Source: Zafaria ginkgonis | Lineage (GTDB): Bacteria > Actinomycetota > Actinomycetes > Actinomycetales > Micrococcaceae | NCBI RefSeq assembly: GCF_039540195.1 | Contig: NZ_BAABEO010000024.1 | Location: forward strand, 95,578-159,577 | Direction: 5' to 3' | DNA length: 64,000 bases | Shown here: positions 8,745-16,681 of the stretch, piece after piece | How positions within the stretch are numbered: the stretch's first letter is position 1 | Layout: each line of letters begins with the position of its first letter | Translations under genes and position numbers: made by a program | Notes under the pieces: generated by a model | What the model was told of the DNA's origin: nothing | The model's database searches: none | The model's input: only the letters and a program-made list of their open reading frames with translations

Positions 8745-9557
8745 TTATCCGGCCGGGTAGTGCGTTTCGTTCAAGACGGTGAATTTGCTGTCGAAGGGGA
8801 GGTGCATGGGTGCCAGGGTCGGGCCATCCCAGCAGAACATGCGCCCGATGGACCGCTCGTTGGTCAAGTCAATGACCACGAACGATTCGACCGGCATGAC
8901 GGTTTCGCTCCAGTAGAGGAGCACGACGCCGTCGGCGAGTTCGAAGACGCGGATGGGGTCGACGTCGCCTAGGCCGCTTTCCGCCCCTTCGATGCAGTAC
9001 CAGACGAAGGTGCCGGAGTTGAGGTAGATGTGCTCGTAGCGCTCGGTGGGGCTGTAGCGGTAGAAGATGCGCTTGCCAACGAGCTCGTTGCTCTCGGCGC
9101 GCGGTTCGAGCTCGCCCGTGCCGGCGACCCGGCCGGAGAGGAAGCCGGTGTGCATGCGGACCTCGCCGTCGCGGTTGACGAAGGAGGAATCCGCGACGGT
9201 GACCTTCCCGTCGGCGCGGTTGATGATCATCGTGACGTCCTGGGTCTTGGTGCCTTCGCCCTTGAGGAAGTCGACGTAGAAGATCTCCTCGCGCACTTCC
9301 ACGGCCCGGTACGGGTGCGTGCCGGTCGCACCGGCGTTCTCGCCGTCGATGATGGTCCAGGTCACCTGGCCGGAGTCGAAGGCGTGGGTGATCGTCCATC
9401 CGTTGTCGAAGACGATCTCGAGCGAGGTTCCCTCGAGCTTGTTGCTCGCGGGAAGGGACGGGTCGCCGAAGCCTTCGAGCATGGCCGTCACGGCCGGCCA
9501 TTCGTCCTGGGGAACGTAGCCATTGTCGGCCTGTGCGGTTGCAGTGTTCTGAGTCAT
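8745..9557 (-). CDS. MoaF-like protein (monoamine-regulon family)
   Basis: A 270-residue soluble protein resembling the two-domain MoaF family, a lipocalin-like beta-rich fold. Visible features are the N-terminal GYVPQDEWPAV, LEIVFDNGWTITHAF near residue 40, YRAVEVREEIFYVDF near 75 and a second half with FYRYSPTERYEHIYLNSGTF. MoaF was named in enterobacterial monoamine (tyramine) metabolism; its biochemistry is not settled and the molybdenum link of the name is misleading. ATG 9557 follows GAAGGAAC; the upstream in-frame extension lacks support. It lies 118 bp downstream of an APC permease in the same direction, supporting a role in amine use. Confidence 0.75.
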   Translation of the reverse strand: MTQNTATAQADNGYVPQDEWPAVTAMLEGFGDPSLPASNKLEGTSLEIVFDNGWTITHAFDSGQVTWTIIDGENAGATGTHPYRAVEVREEIFYVDFLKGEGTKTQDVTMIINRADGKVTVADSSFVNRDGEVRMHTGFLSGRVAGTGELEPRAESNELVGKRIFYRYSPTERYEHIYLNSGTFVWYCIEGAESGLGDVDPIRVFELADGVVLLYWSETVMPVESFVVIDLTNERSIGRMFCWDGPTLAPMHLPFDSKFTVLNETHYPAG

Positions 9558-9675
9558 GGGGGGTGTGTTCCTTCGTTGTTGTCGTTGGCGGGTGGATCGG
9601 GGAGAGCCGGAAATCCGGCCCGGAGGGCAGCCGGCGGCCACCTTTTGCGGTGGTGGCGGGGGAGCCGGGGGGGGG

Positions 9676-11118
9676 TTAGACGCCCGAGGCGTCGTAGTCG
9701 ATGGCCGGCTTGCGGGCTGCGACGGCGAGCCCGGCGGCGAACACGGCGGGAATGAGGAGCAGGAGCCACTTCGCGATGCCTCCGGCTCCGCCGAGGAGGG
9801 CGTCGTAGTTGGAGATCGTGAGGTAGCCGATCAGGAGGAAGGCCAGGCAGGACAGGACCGGGGCGATGGTGGTCACCCAGAGGTTGTCGCGGCTCTTCTG
9901 GCGGGCGAAGTGGACGATGATGGCCACGGACGTGAGGATCAGGATGGTGATGAATCCCGCGGTGCCCAAGGCAACGAGCCAGGCGAAAACCGTGCCGATA
10001 GGGTCCGCGCCGAAAACCTGGAACGCACTGATGACGAGCAGGACGCCGACGCCGTTGACGAGGGCGGCGGTCGCCGGTGCGCCGGCCCGGCTCGTGGCGG
10101 CCAGCCTGGTTGGCAGGGTGCGGGCGCGTCCCAAGGCGAACAGGTACCGGGCGAACATGTTGGACAGGCCCAGCAGCATGGCGATGAAGCTGGTGACAAC
10201 CAGGACCTGCATGGCGGTGCTCAGCCATGGCCCGGCGTTCGCCGCGGCCAGCCCGAAGATGAGTCCGGCCGGGTCGTTGGCGGCTTCGGTTTGGATGCTT
10301 TCGGTGCCGACGGCCCCGCTGATCGCCCAGGTGGAGACCGTGTAGAAGATTCCCACGAAGGCGATGACGAGGTACAGCGCGCGGGGGATCGTCCGGCGGG
10401 GGTTGATGGCCTCTTCGGAGAAGACGACGGTCGCTTCGAAGCTCGTGAAGCAGGTAAAGGCGAACAGCAGCGAGATGCCCAGACCTGGCCCGAAGACGGT
10501 TTCCCCGGTGAATCCGTCGAAGCTGAAGATGCCCCACCCCTGTTGCGCGATCAGGGAAACAACGAGGGCGCCGATCACCAGGGTTTCGCCGACGATGAGA
10601 ACGCCCAGCACCTTGAGGCTGGCATCGACGCCCTTCATCGTCAGGAGCGTCGTGAGGACAAGCGCTGCGATGATCCAGGCGTAGACGGGAACCTCGGGGC
10701 CGCCGAGCCCGAGGACGAGCTGCTGGGCGAAGACCCCGAACTGGGACCAGAGGCCGGACTGGAGAGCGATGTAGGTAAGGACGGCGATGCCCGCCGCGCC
10801 CGTGGCCCACCGTGTTCCCAGGCCCTTGGCGATGTAGGCGACGAAACCTGCAGCGTTCGTGATTTCCCGGCTCATCCTCAGGTACCCGACCGAGAAGAGC
10901 GCGATCAGCAGGGCCGCGATGGTGTAGATGACAGGCGTCCCGGGTCCGCTGGCCGCAAAGAGCACGGGGCTGGCTCCGACCACTGCGGCGATCGGGGCCG
11001 CGGCTGCGATCACGAAGAAGGCGACGGCGAGGACGCCGAGGCGGTTGGGGCGCAGCCCCGCGGGGCCAGATACCTCCGCGGGGGCCGGCGGAGCCGACTG
11101 TTCGGATGAGTGCTTCAT
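9676..11118 (-). CDS. APC superfamily amino-acid/amine permease
   Basis: A 480-residue permease with about 12 hydrophobic segments and a cytoplasmic start rich in proline. The first helix region is VLAVAFFVIAAAAPIAAVVGA (split over residues 27-47), typical of the amine/amino-acid branch of APC carriers. The chosen ATG at 11118 has GAGAGGTCCCGTCC before it; an in-frame GTG/ATG further upstream is weaker. It heads a leftward unit with the MoaF-like gene and is divergent from a TetR regulator, with a clean operator-like dyad between. Amine or aromatic amine uptake is inferred from MoaF. Confidence 0.86.
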   Translation of the reverse strand: MKHSSEQSAPPAPAEVSGPAGLRPNRLGVLAVAFFVIAAAAPIAAVVGASPVLFAASGPGTPVIYTIAALLIALFSVGYLRMSREITNAAGFVAYIAKGLGTRWATGAAGIAVLTYIALQSGLWSQFGVFAQQLVLGLGGPEVPVYAWIIAALVLTTLLTMKGVDASLKVLGVLIVGETLVIGALVVSLIAQQGWGIFSFDGFTGETVFGPGLGISLLFAFTCFTSFEATVVFSEEAINPRRTIPRALYLVIAFVGIFYTVSTWAISGAVGTESIQTEAANDPAGLIFGLAAANAGPWLSTAMQVLVVTSFIAMLLGLSNMFARYLFALGRARTLPTRLAATSRAGAPATAALVNGVGVLLVISAFQVFGADPIGTVFAWLVALGTAGFITILILTSVAIIVHFARQKSRDNLWVTTIAPVLSCLAFLLIGYLTISNYDALLGGAGGIAKWLLLLIPAVFAAGLAVAARKPAIDYDASGV

Positions 11119-11249
11119 GGACGGGACCTCTCGATAACACATCGCCCTGGGGCCGATGCCCCGGCGGAATGGTGGATTTTCCGGGAGGTTCGTGAGACCG
11201 GTCCATTGAACCCCGCAATGATCCCCCCTGTGGGTTGGATCACCCTTAG

Positions 11250-11269
11250 AACTGTACGTATGTATAGTT
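11250..11269. promoter_or_regulatory. Probable TetR operator
   Basis: A 20-bp dyad AACTGTAC-GTAT-GTATAGTT, 15 of 16 arm bases symmetrical, stands out as AT-rich in GC-rich DNA. It lies between the divergent permease and TetR genes, 75 bp from the tetR ATG, as expected for an autoregulated TetR site. Confidence 0.65.
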
Positions 11270-11343
11270 TTCTGGTCAAGAGGGGGCGCTAGTCGCGTTT
11301 TCCCTGCGAGAAAGCCGGCGTCGCGGACCCGTAGACTCGTCCC

Positions 11344-11952
11344 ATGAGCACTGGAGCCGAGCGCCTGCCGTACGGGGAAGGCCGTGAAGCACTAATGTCC
11401 GCGGTCGTGCGGATCGTCGCCGCCAAGGGACTCCGTGGCGTCACCTACCGGGGGGTGGCGGCGGAGGCGGGGGTCAACCACAACCTGATCTCCCACCACT
11501 TCGGATCGCTGGACGCGCTGCTGGATGCCACGATGGAATGGGCCGTCGAGCGGGCCATCGCAACCACCGAGCTGGACCTCTTCGCCGAACTCGACGAGCG
11601 CTATGCCGACGCCCTTATCGCCTCCGTCTCGGCCGAGCCGGAACTGCACCTATTCCAGCTCGAGATGATCCTTGAGGCCAGACGCCGGCCCGAACTGCGC
11701 GAGGCATCGCAGCGGTTGTACGCGAGCTACGTTGCCTCCGTGCACGAGGGCCTCCGGCGCCGGGGCATCGAAGCGGACGAGGACCTGTGCCGTGCCGTTT
11801 TCGCGGCGCTGGACGGGCTGATGCTCCAATTCCTCACCCAGGGCAACCCGGCCGCCATCAGATCCGCGGTGCTGCAGCTGCGGCAGATGCTTTCGGCCAC
11901 CCTGGAGCACCACGTGCCCGAGCAGCGGGGGACGCGCACGCCCGTCGAATGA
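11344..11952 (+). CDS. TetR family transcriptional regulator
   Basis: A 202-residue regulator. The N-terminal HTH spans residues about 16-62 with GLRGVTYRGVAAEAGVNHN and LISHHFGSLDALLDATM, the typical TetR motif. The C-terminal ligand domain is all helical and unassigned. It is divergent from the APC permease/MoaF-like unit and the dyad at 11250-11269 lies between, so repression of that transporter in the absence of its substrate is the simplest model. The ligand is unknown. Confidence 0.88.
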   Translation: MSTGAERLPYGEGREALMSAVVRIVAAKGLRGVTYRGVAAEAGVNHNLISHHFGSLDALLDATMEWAVERAIATTELDLFAELDERYADALIASVSAEPELHLFQLEMILEARRRPELREASQRLYASYVASVHEGLRRRGIEADEDLCRAVFAALDGLMLQFLTQGNPAAIRSAVLQLRQMLSATLEHHVPEQRGTRTPVE

Positions 11953-12019
11953 CGCCGCCCTCCCGCCGCCGTCGTACTGCGCAGCATGGGTGGGTGCGGT
12001 AGGTTTCAGGCGCGGGAGC

Positions 12020-12688
12020 CTAGGCGGTCTCGAGGACCCCGATCGCCCGGCGCCCCAGGCTGCCGACGACGTGCCGCTGCATGGACTCGCGGGCGCGGTC
12101 CGCGTCGCCGGCGATGACGGCGTCGGCGATCTCCTCGTGCTCCTTCTGCACGCGCGCCCGGTCCTTGGCCGAGTCCTTCTGGCTGTTCAGCCCCACCTGC
12201 CGGTAGCGGTCCGCCTTGTCCCAGAGCCCCTCGAGGATGCCGATGAGCAGGGGACTGTGGGAGGCGGTGTAGATGGCCCGGTGGAACTCGCGGTGGGCCG
12301 TCATCGCCTCGAGGTCGGCGGCGGCGCTGAGGGGTGTCAGGCGCTTGAGCGACTCCCTGATGTCCGCGATGTCGCCGTCCGTGCGGCTGGCCGCGGCCAG
12401 GCCGGCCGCCATGGGATCCAGGCTCTCCCTGATTAGGTAGAGATCGCGCGCCTCGTCCGCGGTGAGCGGAGTGACCCGTGCGTCGCGGTGCGATTCGAGC
12501 TGCACCATCCCCTCGGCCGCCAGCCGGCGCAGGGCCTCGCGCAGCGGAGTGGTGCTGACGCCGATTTCCTGCGCCATTTGCGCCTGGCTGAGGACGGACC
12601 CCTGCGGGATCTCTCCGGTGAGGATGCGCCGGCGGATCTCGTCATAGGCATAGGCGCTCTTGGTCAGTGCTACGGGAGGGGTGGGCAC
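12020..12688 (-). CDS. GntR family regulator, FadR (FCD) subfamily
   Basis: A 222-residue regulator with a winged HTH at residues about 8-75 (SAYAYDEIRRRILTGEIPQG, then STTPLREALRRLAAEG) and a helical FCD domain with metal-type histidines in AHREFHRAIYTASHSPLL. The GTG at 12688 was chosen because AAGGAG stands 6 bp before it; the longer in-frame extension reads into an inverted repeat. It lies downstream of the tct operon in the same orientation. The dyad at 12722-12736 before it resembles the one before the aconitase gene, so it likely controls the tricarboxylate genes and itself. Confidence 0.85.
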   Translation of the reverse strand: MPTPPVALTKSAYAYDEIRRRILTGEIPQGSVLSQAQMAQEIGVSTTPLREALRRLAAEGMVQLESHRDARVTPLTADEARDLYLIRESLDPMAAGLAAASRTDGDIADIRESLKRLTPLSAAADLEAMTAHREFHRAIYTASHSPLLIGILEGLWDKADRYRQVGLNSQKDSAKDRARVQKEHEEIADAVIAGDADRARESMQRHVVGSLGRRAIGVLETA

Positions 12689-12721
12689 CGCGGGCTCCTT
12701 ACTGCCTTCTCGGCGACGCAG

Positions 12722-12736
12722 GTTATTGGCTATAGC
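12722..12736. promoter_or_regulatory. Candidate GntR operator upstream of gntR
   Basis: GTTATTGGCTATAGC matches the dyad at 16643-16657 (GTTATAGGTTATAAC) at 12 of 15 positions. It is 34 bp before the GTG start. Shared occurrence at the two promoters suggests one regulator. Confidence 0.5.
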
Positions 12737-12797
12737 ATACCCGTCCGGCTGCCGGCGGCCACGGGAGAGGGCGGCGCGGCAGCCGGACGGGTATGCT
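12734..12797. repeat. Long perfect inverted repeat (20-bp arms)
   Basis: Arms at 12734-12753 (AGCATACCCGTCCGGCTGCC) and 12778-12797 are exact reverse complements around a 24-bp loop. There is no T-run on either side, so it is not a classic intrinsic terminator. It lies between the 3-prime end of tctA and the gntR promoter and may terminate or process the tct transcript, or bind a regulator. Confidence 0.75.
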
Positions 12798-12815
12798 GGC
12801 CGGCTTGCGGCTTTT

Positions 12816-12875
12816 GCAGGTCCATACGTCGGATACATGGCGACGCGTCACCCTGCGCCCGACGCATGGACATGC
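12816..12875. repeat. Second inverted repeat (17-bp arms)
   Basis: Arms at 12816-12832 (GCAGGTCCATACGTCGG) and 12859-12875 match as reverse complements at 15 of 17 positions around a 26-bp loop. It lies just upstream of the first inverted repeat on the tct transcript. Function is unknown. Confidence 0.6.
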
Positions 12876-12962
12876 AGGATCGTGTCAGGCTGCCACGACC
12901 ACGACCACGACGGCGTCGGCGGTGGGTGCTTTCGTTCGCTAAGCGCGGGGCCGTCCCCCGCG

Positions 12963-14468
12963 CTAGACGTCCGCTCGGGTGCGGGAGATGATCCGGCGCC
13001 AGACCGTGTAGACGAGGACCAGGGCGAGGATGCCGTAGAGGGTCCAGGTGACCGGGCTGTGGACCAGGACGGAGACCTCGCCGCCGCTGGACATCATGGC
13101 GTTGCGCAGGCTGGTCTCGGCCAGCGGGCCCAGGACGACGCCGATCATGATCGGTGCCAGCGGGAAGCCGTAGCGGCGCAGGACGAAGCCGAGGACGCCG
13201 ATGCCCAGCACGATCAGCAGGTCGGAGATGGCCGCGCTGGTGGCGTAGACGCCGAGCCCGCAGAAGACCGTGATGCCCGCGTACAGGTAGGGCTTGGGGA
13301 TCAGCAGGAGCTTGGCCCACAGCGGGGCGAACGGCAGGTTGAGTACCAGCAGCATGACCAATCCCACGAACAGGCTGGCCAGCAGCGCCCAGACCAGGTC
13401 GGCGTTGCGCTCGAACAGAAGCGGTCCGGGCTGCAGCCCGTACTGCTGGAATGCGGCGAGCATGATCGCGGCCGTGGCGGAGGTGGGCAGGCCGAGGGCG
13501 AGCAGGGCGCCCATGGCGGTGCCCGAGGTCGCGTTGCCGGCGGCCTCCGGCGCCGCGACGCCGCGGATGGCGCCGTTGCCGAACTGCGGGTCCCGGCGCT
13601 TGCGGTCCAGTTGCCGCTCGGTGCCGTAGGCCATGAAGGTGGGCACTTCGGCGCCGCCGACGGGGATGACGCCGAACGGGACGCCGAACGCGGTGCCGCG
13701 CAGCCAGGCCGGCAGCGCCTCGCGGAACTCGCGCTTGGAGAGGTAGGGGCGTCCGGAGACGGCGATCGCCGAGAGCTTGGGGTCGCGGTGGATCCGGGAG
13801 GCGACGTGGAGGACCTCGCCCAGGGCCAGCACGCCGACGGTGATGACGATGATGCTGATGCCGTCGAAGAGTTGCGGCATGTCCGCGGTGAAGCGGGAGG
13901 CTCCGGAGATGCCGTCGATGCCGACCACGGCCAGGGCCAGGCCGATGACGAGGGCGGAGAGGCCCTTGACCACCGAGTCGGAGACGACGGAGGCGGTGGC
14001 GATGAAGGCGAAGACGGCGAGCGCGAAGTACTCGGCGGGGCCGAACATCACGGCGATGTCGGCGAGCTTGGGGGCGAAGAACACCACCAGCGTGGTGGCG
14101 ATCAGGCCGCCGATGAACGCGCCGATGGCCGAGGTGGCCAGCGCCTGCGGCGCCCGCCCGAGCTTGGCCATGCGGTGGCCCTCGAACGTGGTCGCGATGG
14201 CGGTGGCGCCGCCGGGGGTATTCATGAGGATGCCCATGGTGGAGTCGCCGAACAGGCCGCCGAAGTAGACGCCGGCGAACATGATGAACGCGCCGACGGG
14301 GTCCAGGCTGAAGGTGACCGGCAGCAGGAGGGCCACGGCCATGGAGGATCCGAGGCCCGGAAGCACGCCGACCGCCGTGCCGAGGAACGCGCCGACGAAG
14401 ACCCACAGCAGGTTCATCGGGGTGAGGGCCTGCGAGAAGCCCTCCATAAGCAGGGACAGGGATTCCAT
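12963..14468 (-). CDS. tctA: Tripartite tricarboxylate transporter, large permease TctA
   Basis: A 501-residue membrane protein with about 12 hydrophobic segments. The TctA hallmarks are present: VGVLPGLGSSMAVALLLPVT near residues 37-56, NTPGGATAIATTFEG near 84-98 and, in the second half, the related VAAPEAAGNATSGTAMGALLALGLPTSATA. It forms the main channel of the sodium- or proton-driven, binding-protein-dependent carrier for citrate-like acids. Its ATG shares one base with the tctB stop. Pairing with an aconitase-isocitrate dehydrogenase operon fits a tricarboxylate substrate. Confidence 0.92.
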   Translation of the reverse strand: MESLSLLMEGFSQALTPMNLLWVFVGAFLGTAVGVLPGLGSSMAVALLLPVTFSLDPVGAFIMFAGVYFGGLFGDSTMGILMNTPGGATAIATTFEGHRMAKLGRAPQALATSAIGAFIGGLIATTLVVFFAPKLADIAVMFGPAEYFALAVFAFIATASVVSDSVVKGLSALVIGLALAVVGIDGISGASRFTADMPQLFDGISIIVITVGVLALGEVLHVASRIHRDPKLSAIAVSGRPYLSKREFREALPAWLRGTAFGVPFGVIPVGGAEVPTFMAYGTERQLDRKRRDPQFGNGAIRGVAAPEAAGNATSGTAMGALLALGLPTSATAAIMLAAFQQYGLQPGPLLFERNADLVWALLASLFVGLVMLLVLNLPFAPLWAKLLLIPKPYLYAGITVFCGLGVYATSAAISDLLIVLGIGVLGFVLRRYGFPLAPIMIGVVLGPLAETSLRNAMMSSGGEVSVLVHSPVTWTLYGILALVLVYTVWRRIISRTRADV

Positions 14469-15028
14469 CAGCCGTAGATTCCTTCCAGGATGCCCGCGGG
14501 CAGGTTCAGGCCCAGCCCGGCGCCGAACGCCAGCTGGATGCAGGAGGAGAACACCAGCGCCAGGCCGACGTCGAACAGCGGGCGCCTGCTGCCCAGGGCC
14601 CGGGACACGCCCCAGAACAGCAGGGCCGCGGAGATCAGCCAGCCCACCGGGACCAGCAGCAGCGCGAAGGCCAGGAAGGACGCGAAGACCAGTCCCAGGG
14701 ACTTCCAGTCGGTGTGGAAGCGGGGGTTGCCCTCCGTCGGGGGGACGGGCTCGGGCTTGCGCAGGGTCTGCACGGCCAGCAGCGCCGCGAGCACGAACAC
14801 GGCGATGGCGATCAGGATGGGGAAGAACGTCGGGCCGGGGACCTTGGCCCCTGCGGGGACGTCCATGGTGACGATGCCGACCACCAGGTAGGTGCCGATG
14901 GCCGCCAGGATCCCGGCGACGACCAGCCCGCTGCGCCCGGTCCAGAATCCGTGCCGTCCCTCGAGGGGCTGTTCGGGGGTCCGTGCCAGCTCGCCCGTGT
15001 CGGGGCTGCCGTGTGCGTCAACGCTCAT
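14468..15028 (-). CDS. tctB: Tripartite tricarboxylate transporter, small subunit TctB
   Basis: A 186-residue membrane protein with four hydrophobic segments, the pattern of TctB: a first helix after RSGLVVAGILAAIGTYLVV, the GPTFFPILIAI motif near residue 65, and two C-terminal helices ending in GAGLGLNLPAGILEGIYG. It is the small membrane partner of TctA. It overlaps the upstream universal-stress gene by 11 bp and the downstream tctA by one base, so the operon is tightly coupled. Confidence 0.88.
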   Translation of the reverse strand: MSVDAHGSPDTGELARTPEQPLEGRHGFWTGRSGLVVAGILAAIGTYLVVGIVTMDVPAGAKVPGPTFFPILIAIAVFVLAALLAVQTLRKPEPVPPTEGNPRFHTDWKSLGLVFASFLAFALLLVPVGWLISAALLFWGVSRALGSRRPLFDVGLALVFSSCIQLAFGAGLGLNLPAGILEGIYG

Positions 15029-15404
15029 CGGAGGCCGCCTTCACGGTGAGGACGGGAACGGGGGAGCCGAGGATGATGCTCTGGGCGTCGGAGCCCAGGA
15101 TGATCTTGCTGACGCGGGAGCGGGTCCGCACGCCGATGACCACGAGCGCTGCGCCGGTTTCGGTGGCTGAATCCAGCAGTTCCTCCGCCGCGTGGCGGCC
15201 CTCGGGGTCGCGCCGGAGCAGCGTCGCGCCGCCCTCCAGGGCCGCCTGCAGGGCCGGGTCCTCCGGAGCGGTGGGAGCGGTCTCGTTCCTGTCCCCCAGG
15301 GGGAAGATGGCCAGCGGCTTGCCGGTGGATCCGGCCGCCTCGATGCCGTGGCGGAGGGCGGCCTGGCCCTCGGCGGTGCGGCTGTATCCAACGAGGATTG
15401 TCAT
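15018..15404 (-). CDS. Universal stress protein (UspA) domain protein
   Basis: A 128-residue single UspA domain beginning MTILVGYSRTAEGQAALRHG. The ATP-binding loop is recognisable as GVRTRSRVSKIILGSDAQ (residues about 92-109), but the second glycine of the usual G-x2-G-x9-G(S/T) pattern is threonine, so nucleotide binding may be weak. It is inserted between the binding-protein and small-permease genes of the tct operon and overlaps tctB by 11 bp. Usp genes inside transport operons often modulate the carrier; here that is inference. Confidence 0.85.
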   Translation of the reverse strand: MTILVGYSRTAEGQAALRHGIEAAGSTGKPLAIFPLGDRNETAPTAPEDPALQAALEGGATLLRRDPEGRHAAEELLDSATETGAALVVIGVRTRSRVSKIILGSDAQSIILGSPVPVLTVKAASDER

Positions 15405-15435
15405 GGTGTCTCCAGTGTTAAAGGGTGTGGGGGCC

Positions 15436-16452
15436 TCAGTAGCCGAGTTCGTTCCAGATTTCGTTCACGGATTGGCTCTCCTTGGCGATGAAGCGTTCGA
15501 AGTCCTCGCCGGTCAGGAACCTGTCCGTCCATTGGTTGCGTTCGATGGCGTCGGCCCACTCGGGGGTCCCCACCACCTCGGTGACGATGGTCTGCAGTTC
15601 CGTCTTCTGTTCCGCGGTGATCCCGGGGGCAGCGACGATGCCGCGCCAGTTGGTCAGTTCGATGTCGTAGCCGAGCTCCTTGAGCGTGGGCAGGTCGATC
15701 GACGCCACGGGCTCGGGAGCGGAGACGGCCAGCGCCTTGAGGCGGCCGGCCTCGATCTGGTCGGCGAAGTCGACGTAGCCGCTCACGGAGGCCTTGATGG
15801 TGCCGGACATGAGCGAGGTGGCCAGCTCGCCGCCGCCGGAGTAGGCGATGTAGTTGACCTCGGTCGGTTCGATCCCGCTCGCCTGGGCCAGCTGGGTGAT
15901 GATCATCTGGTCCACGCTGCCGAGCGAGCCGCCGCCGAAGGCGAAGGCGCCGGGATCGCGCTTCCAGACGGCGACCAGGTCGTCGACCGTGTTGTAGGGC
16001 GAGTTGGCCGGGACCACCAGGACGTCGTAGTCCTCGGTGATGCGCGCGATGGGGGTGACGTCCTCGAGCGTGGTCTCCGAGCCGTTGATGTTGATGGCCC
16101 CCAGCATGGTGATGCCCATCAGCATCAGGGTGGTGTGTTCGCCCTCCATGCCGGCGAACTTGGTCAGGCCGATGGTCCCTCCCGCGCCGGGGATGTTGAC
16201 CACCTGGGCGTTGTTCACGATGCCCTGCGCGCGCATGGCCTGCTGGGCCTCGCGGGCGGCGCCGTCCCAGCCGCCCCCGGCACCGGCGGGCGCGATGAGC
16301 GTCATCTGGCTGCGGGCATTGTCCCCGGATCCGCTCGCCGAGGCGTTGACCGTGGCCAGCGCGACCGCTGCGGTTCCGAGGACCGCGAAAACGGCGAGGG
16401 CAACCCGCCGGGCGGGGGTCGGACGGGGTGTGGGCTCCGGATTCGGCTTCAC
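15436..16452 (-). CDS. tctC: Tripartite tricarboxylate transporter, extracytoplasmic binding protein TctC
   Basis: A 338-residue exported solute-binding protein. After a short positively charged start with two arginines (TPARRVALAVFAVLG) comes a hydrophobic signal segment to about residue 40. The mature part has TctC/BUG features: LIAPAGAGGGWDGAAR near the start, VVNIPGAGGTIGLTKFAG and a C-terminal GIVAAPGITAEQK. The GTG at 16452 has AAAGGAG 6 bp before it; the ORF extends further upstream without support. It captures the acid for TctAB. The ligand may be citrate, isocitrate, aconitate or tricarballylate. Confidence 0.88.
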   Translation of the reverse strand: MKPNPEPTPRPTPARRVALAVFAVLGTAAVALATVNASASGSGDNARSQMTLIAPAGAGGGWDGAAREAQQAMRAQGIVNNAQVVNIPGAGGTIGLTKFAGMEGEHTTLMLMGITMLGAININGSETTLEDVTPIARITEDYDVLVVPANSPYNTVDDLVAVWKRDPGAFAFGGGSLGSVDQMIITQLAQASGIEPTEVNYIAYSGGGELATSLMSGTIKASVSGYVDFADQIEAGRLKALAVSAPEPVASIDLPTLKELGYDIELTNWRGIVAAPGITAEQKTELQTIVTEVVGTPEWADAIERNQWTDRFLTGEDFERFIAKESQSVNEIWNELGY

Positions 16453-16535
16453 TGCCGCTCCTTTCGAGGGATGTTTGGCCAAGGGATCTTTGGCGGCCAG
16501 AACGTCAACGCGTGTGACGGCCGCCACTCGATGTA

Positions 16536-16558
16536 GCTTATAGGCTGTTATCTATAGC
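16536..16558. promoter_or_regulatory. AT-rich dyad upstream of tctC
   Basis: The segment from GCTTATA to CTATAGC contains the half-sites GTTAT and TATAGC found in the dyads at 12722 and 16643, with shorter spacing. Its position 84 bp before tctC suggests a promoter or a variant regulator site. Confidence 0.35.
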
Positions 16559-16642
16559 TGTCCACAGCGACCCTTGCCACCGGGGGAGGGGCCCTCGGGG
16601 AGTCGAAGGGTCTGGCACCCCCGGGGGCGGGTGGGGTATGTT

Positions 16643-16657
16643 GTTATAGGTTATAAC
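16643..16657. promoter_or_regulatory. Candidate GntR operator upstream of aconitase gene
   Basis: GTTATAGGTTATAAC is a perfect dyad, GTTATA-N3-TATAAC, 25 bp before the ATG. AT-rich in GC-rich DNA and similar to the site before gntR; it may overlap the -10 region, which would suit repression. Confidence 0.55.
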
Positions 16658-16681
16658 GTGTAACACCACGAGGGAGGGCCA

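Noticed and set aside
8454..8972. 172-codon plus-strand open frame near 8454
   Set aside because: No ribosome site, low-complexity Gly/Arg translation and overlap with the MoaF-like gene on the other strand.
8745..9557. Molybdenum cofactor biosynthesis role for the MoaF-like gene
   Set aside because: The name derives from the monoamine regulon; no Moco genes are in the window.
11950..11985. Fifth family A copy after tetR
   Set aside because: Only a right-arm-like GCCCTCCCGCCGCCGTCG is present with no left arm; too weak to list as a copy.
12660..14477. 605-codon plus-strand open frame opposite tctA
   Set aside because: Translation is repetitive Asp/Gly/Glu-rich sequence typical of the reverse frame of a membrane protein; tctA is the real gene.
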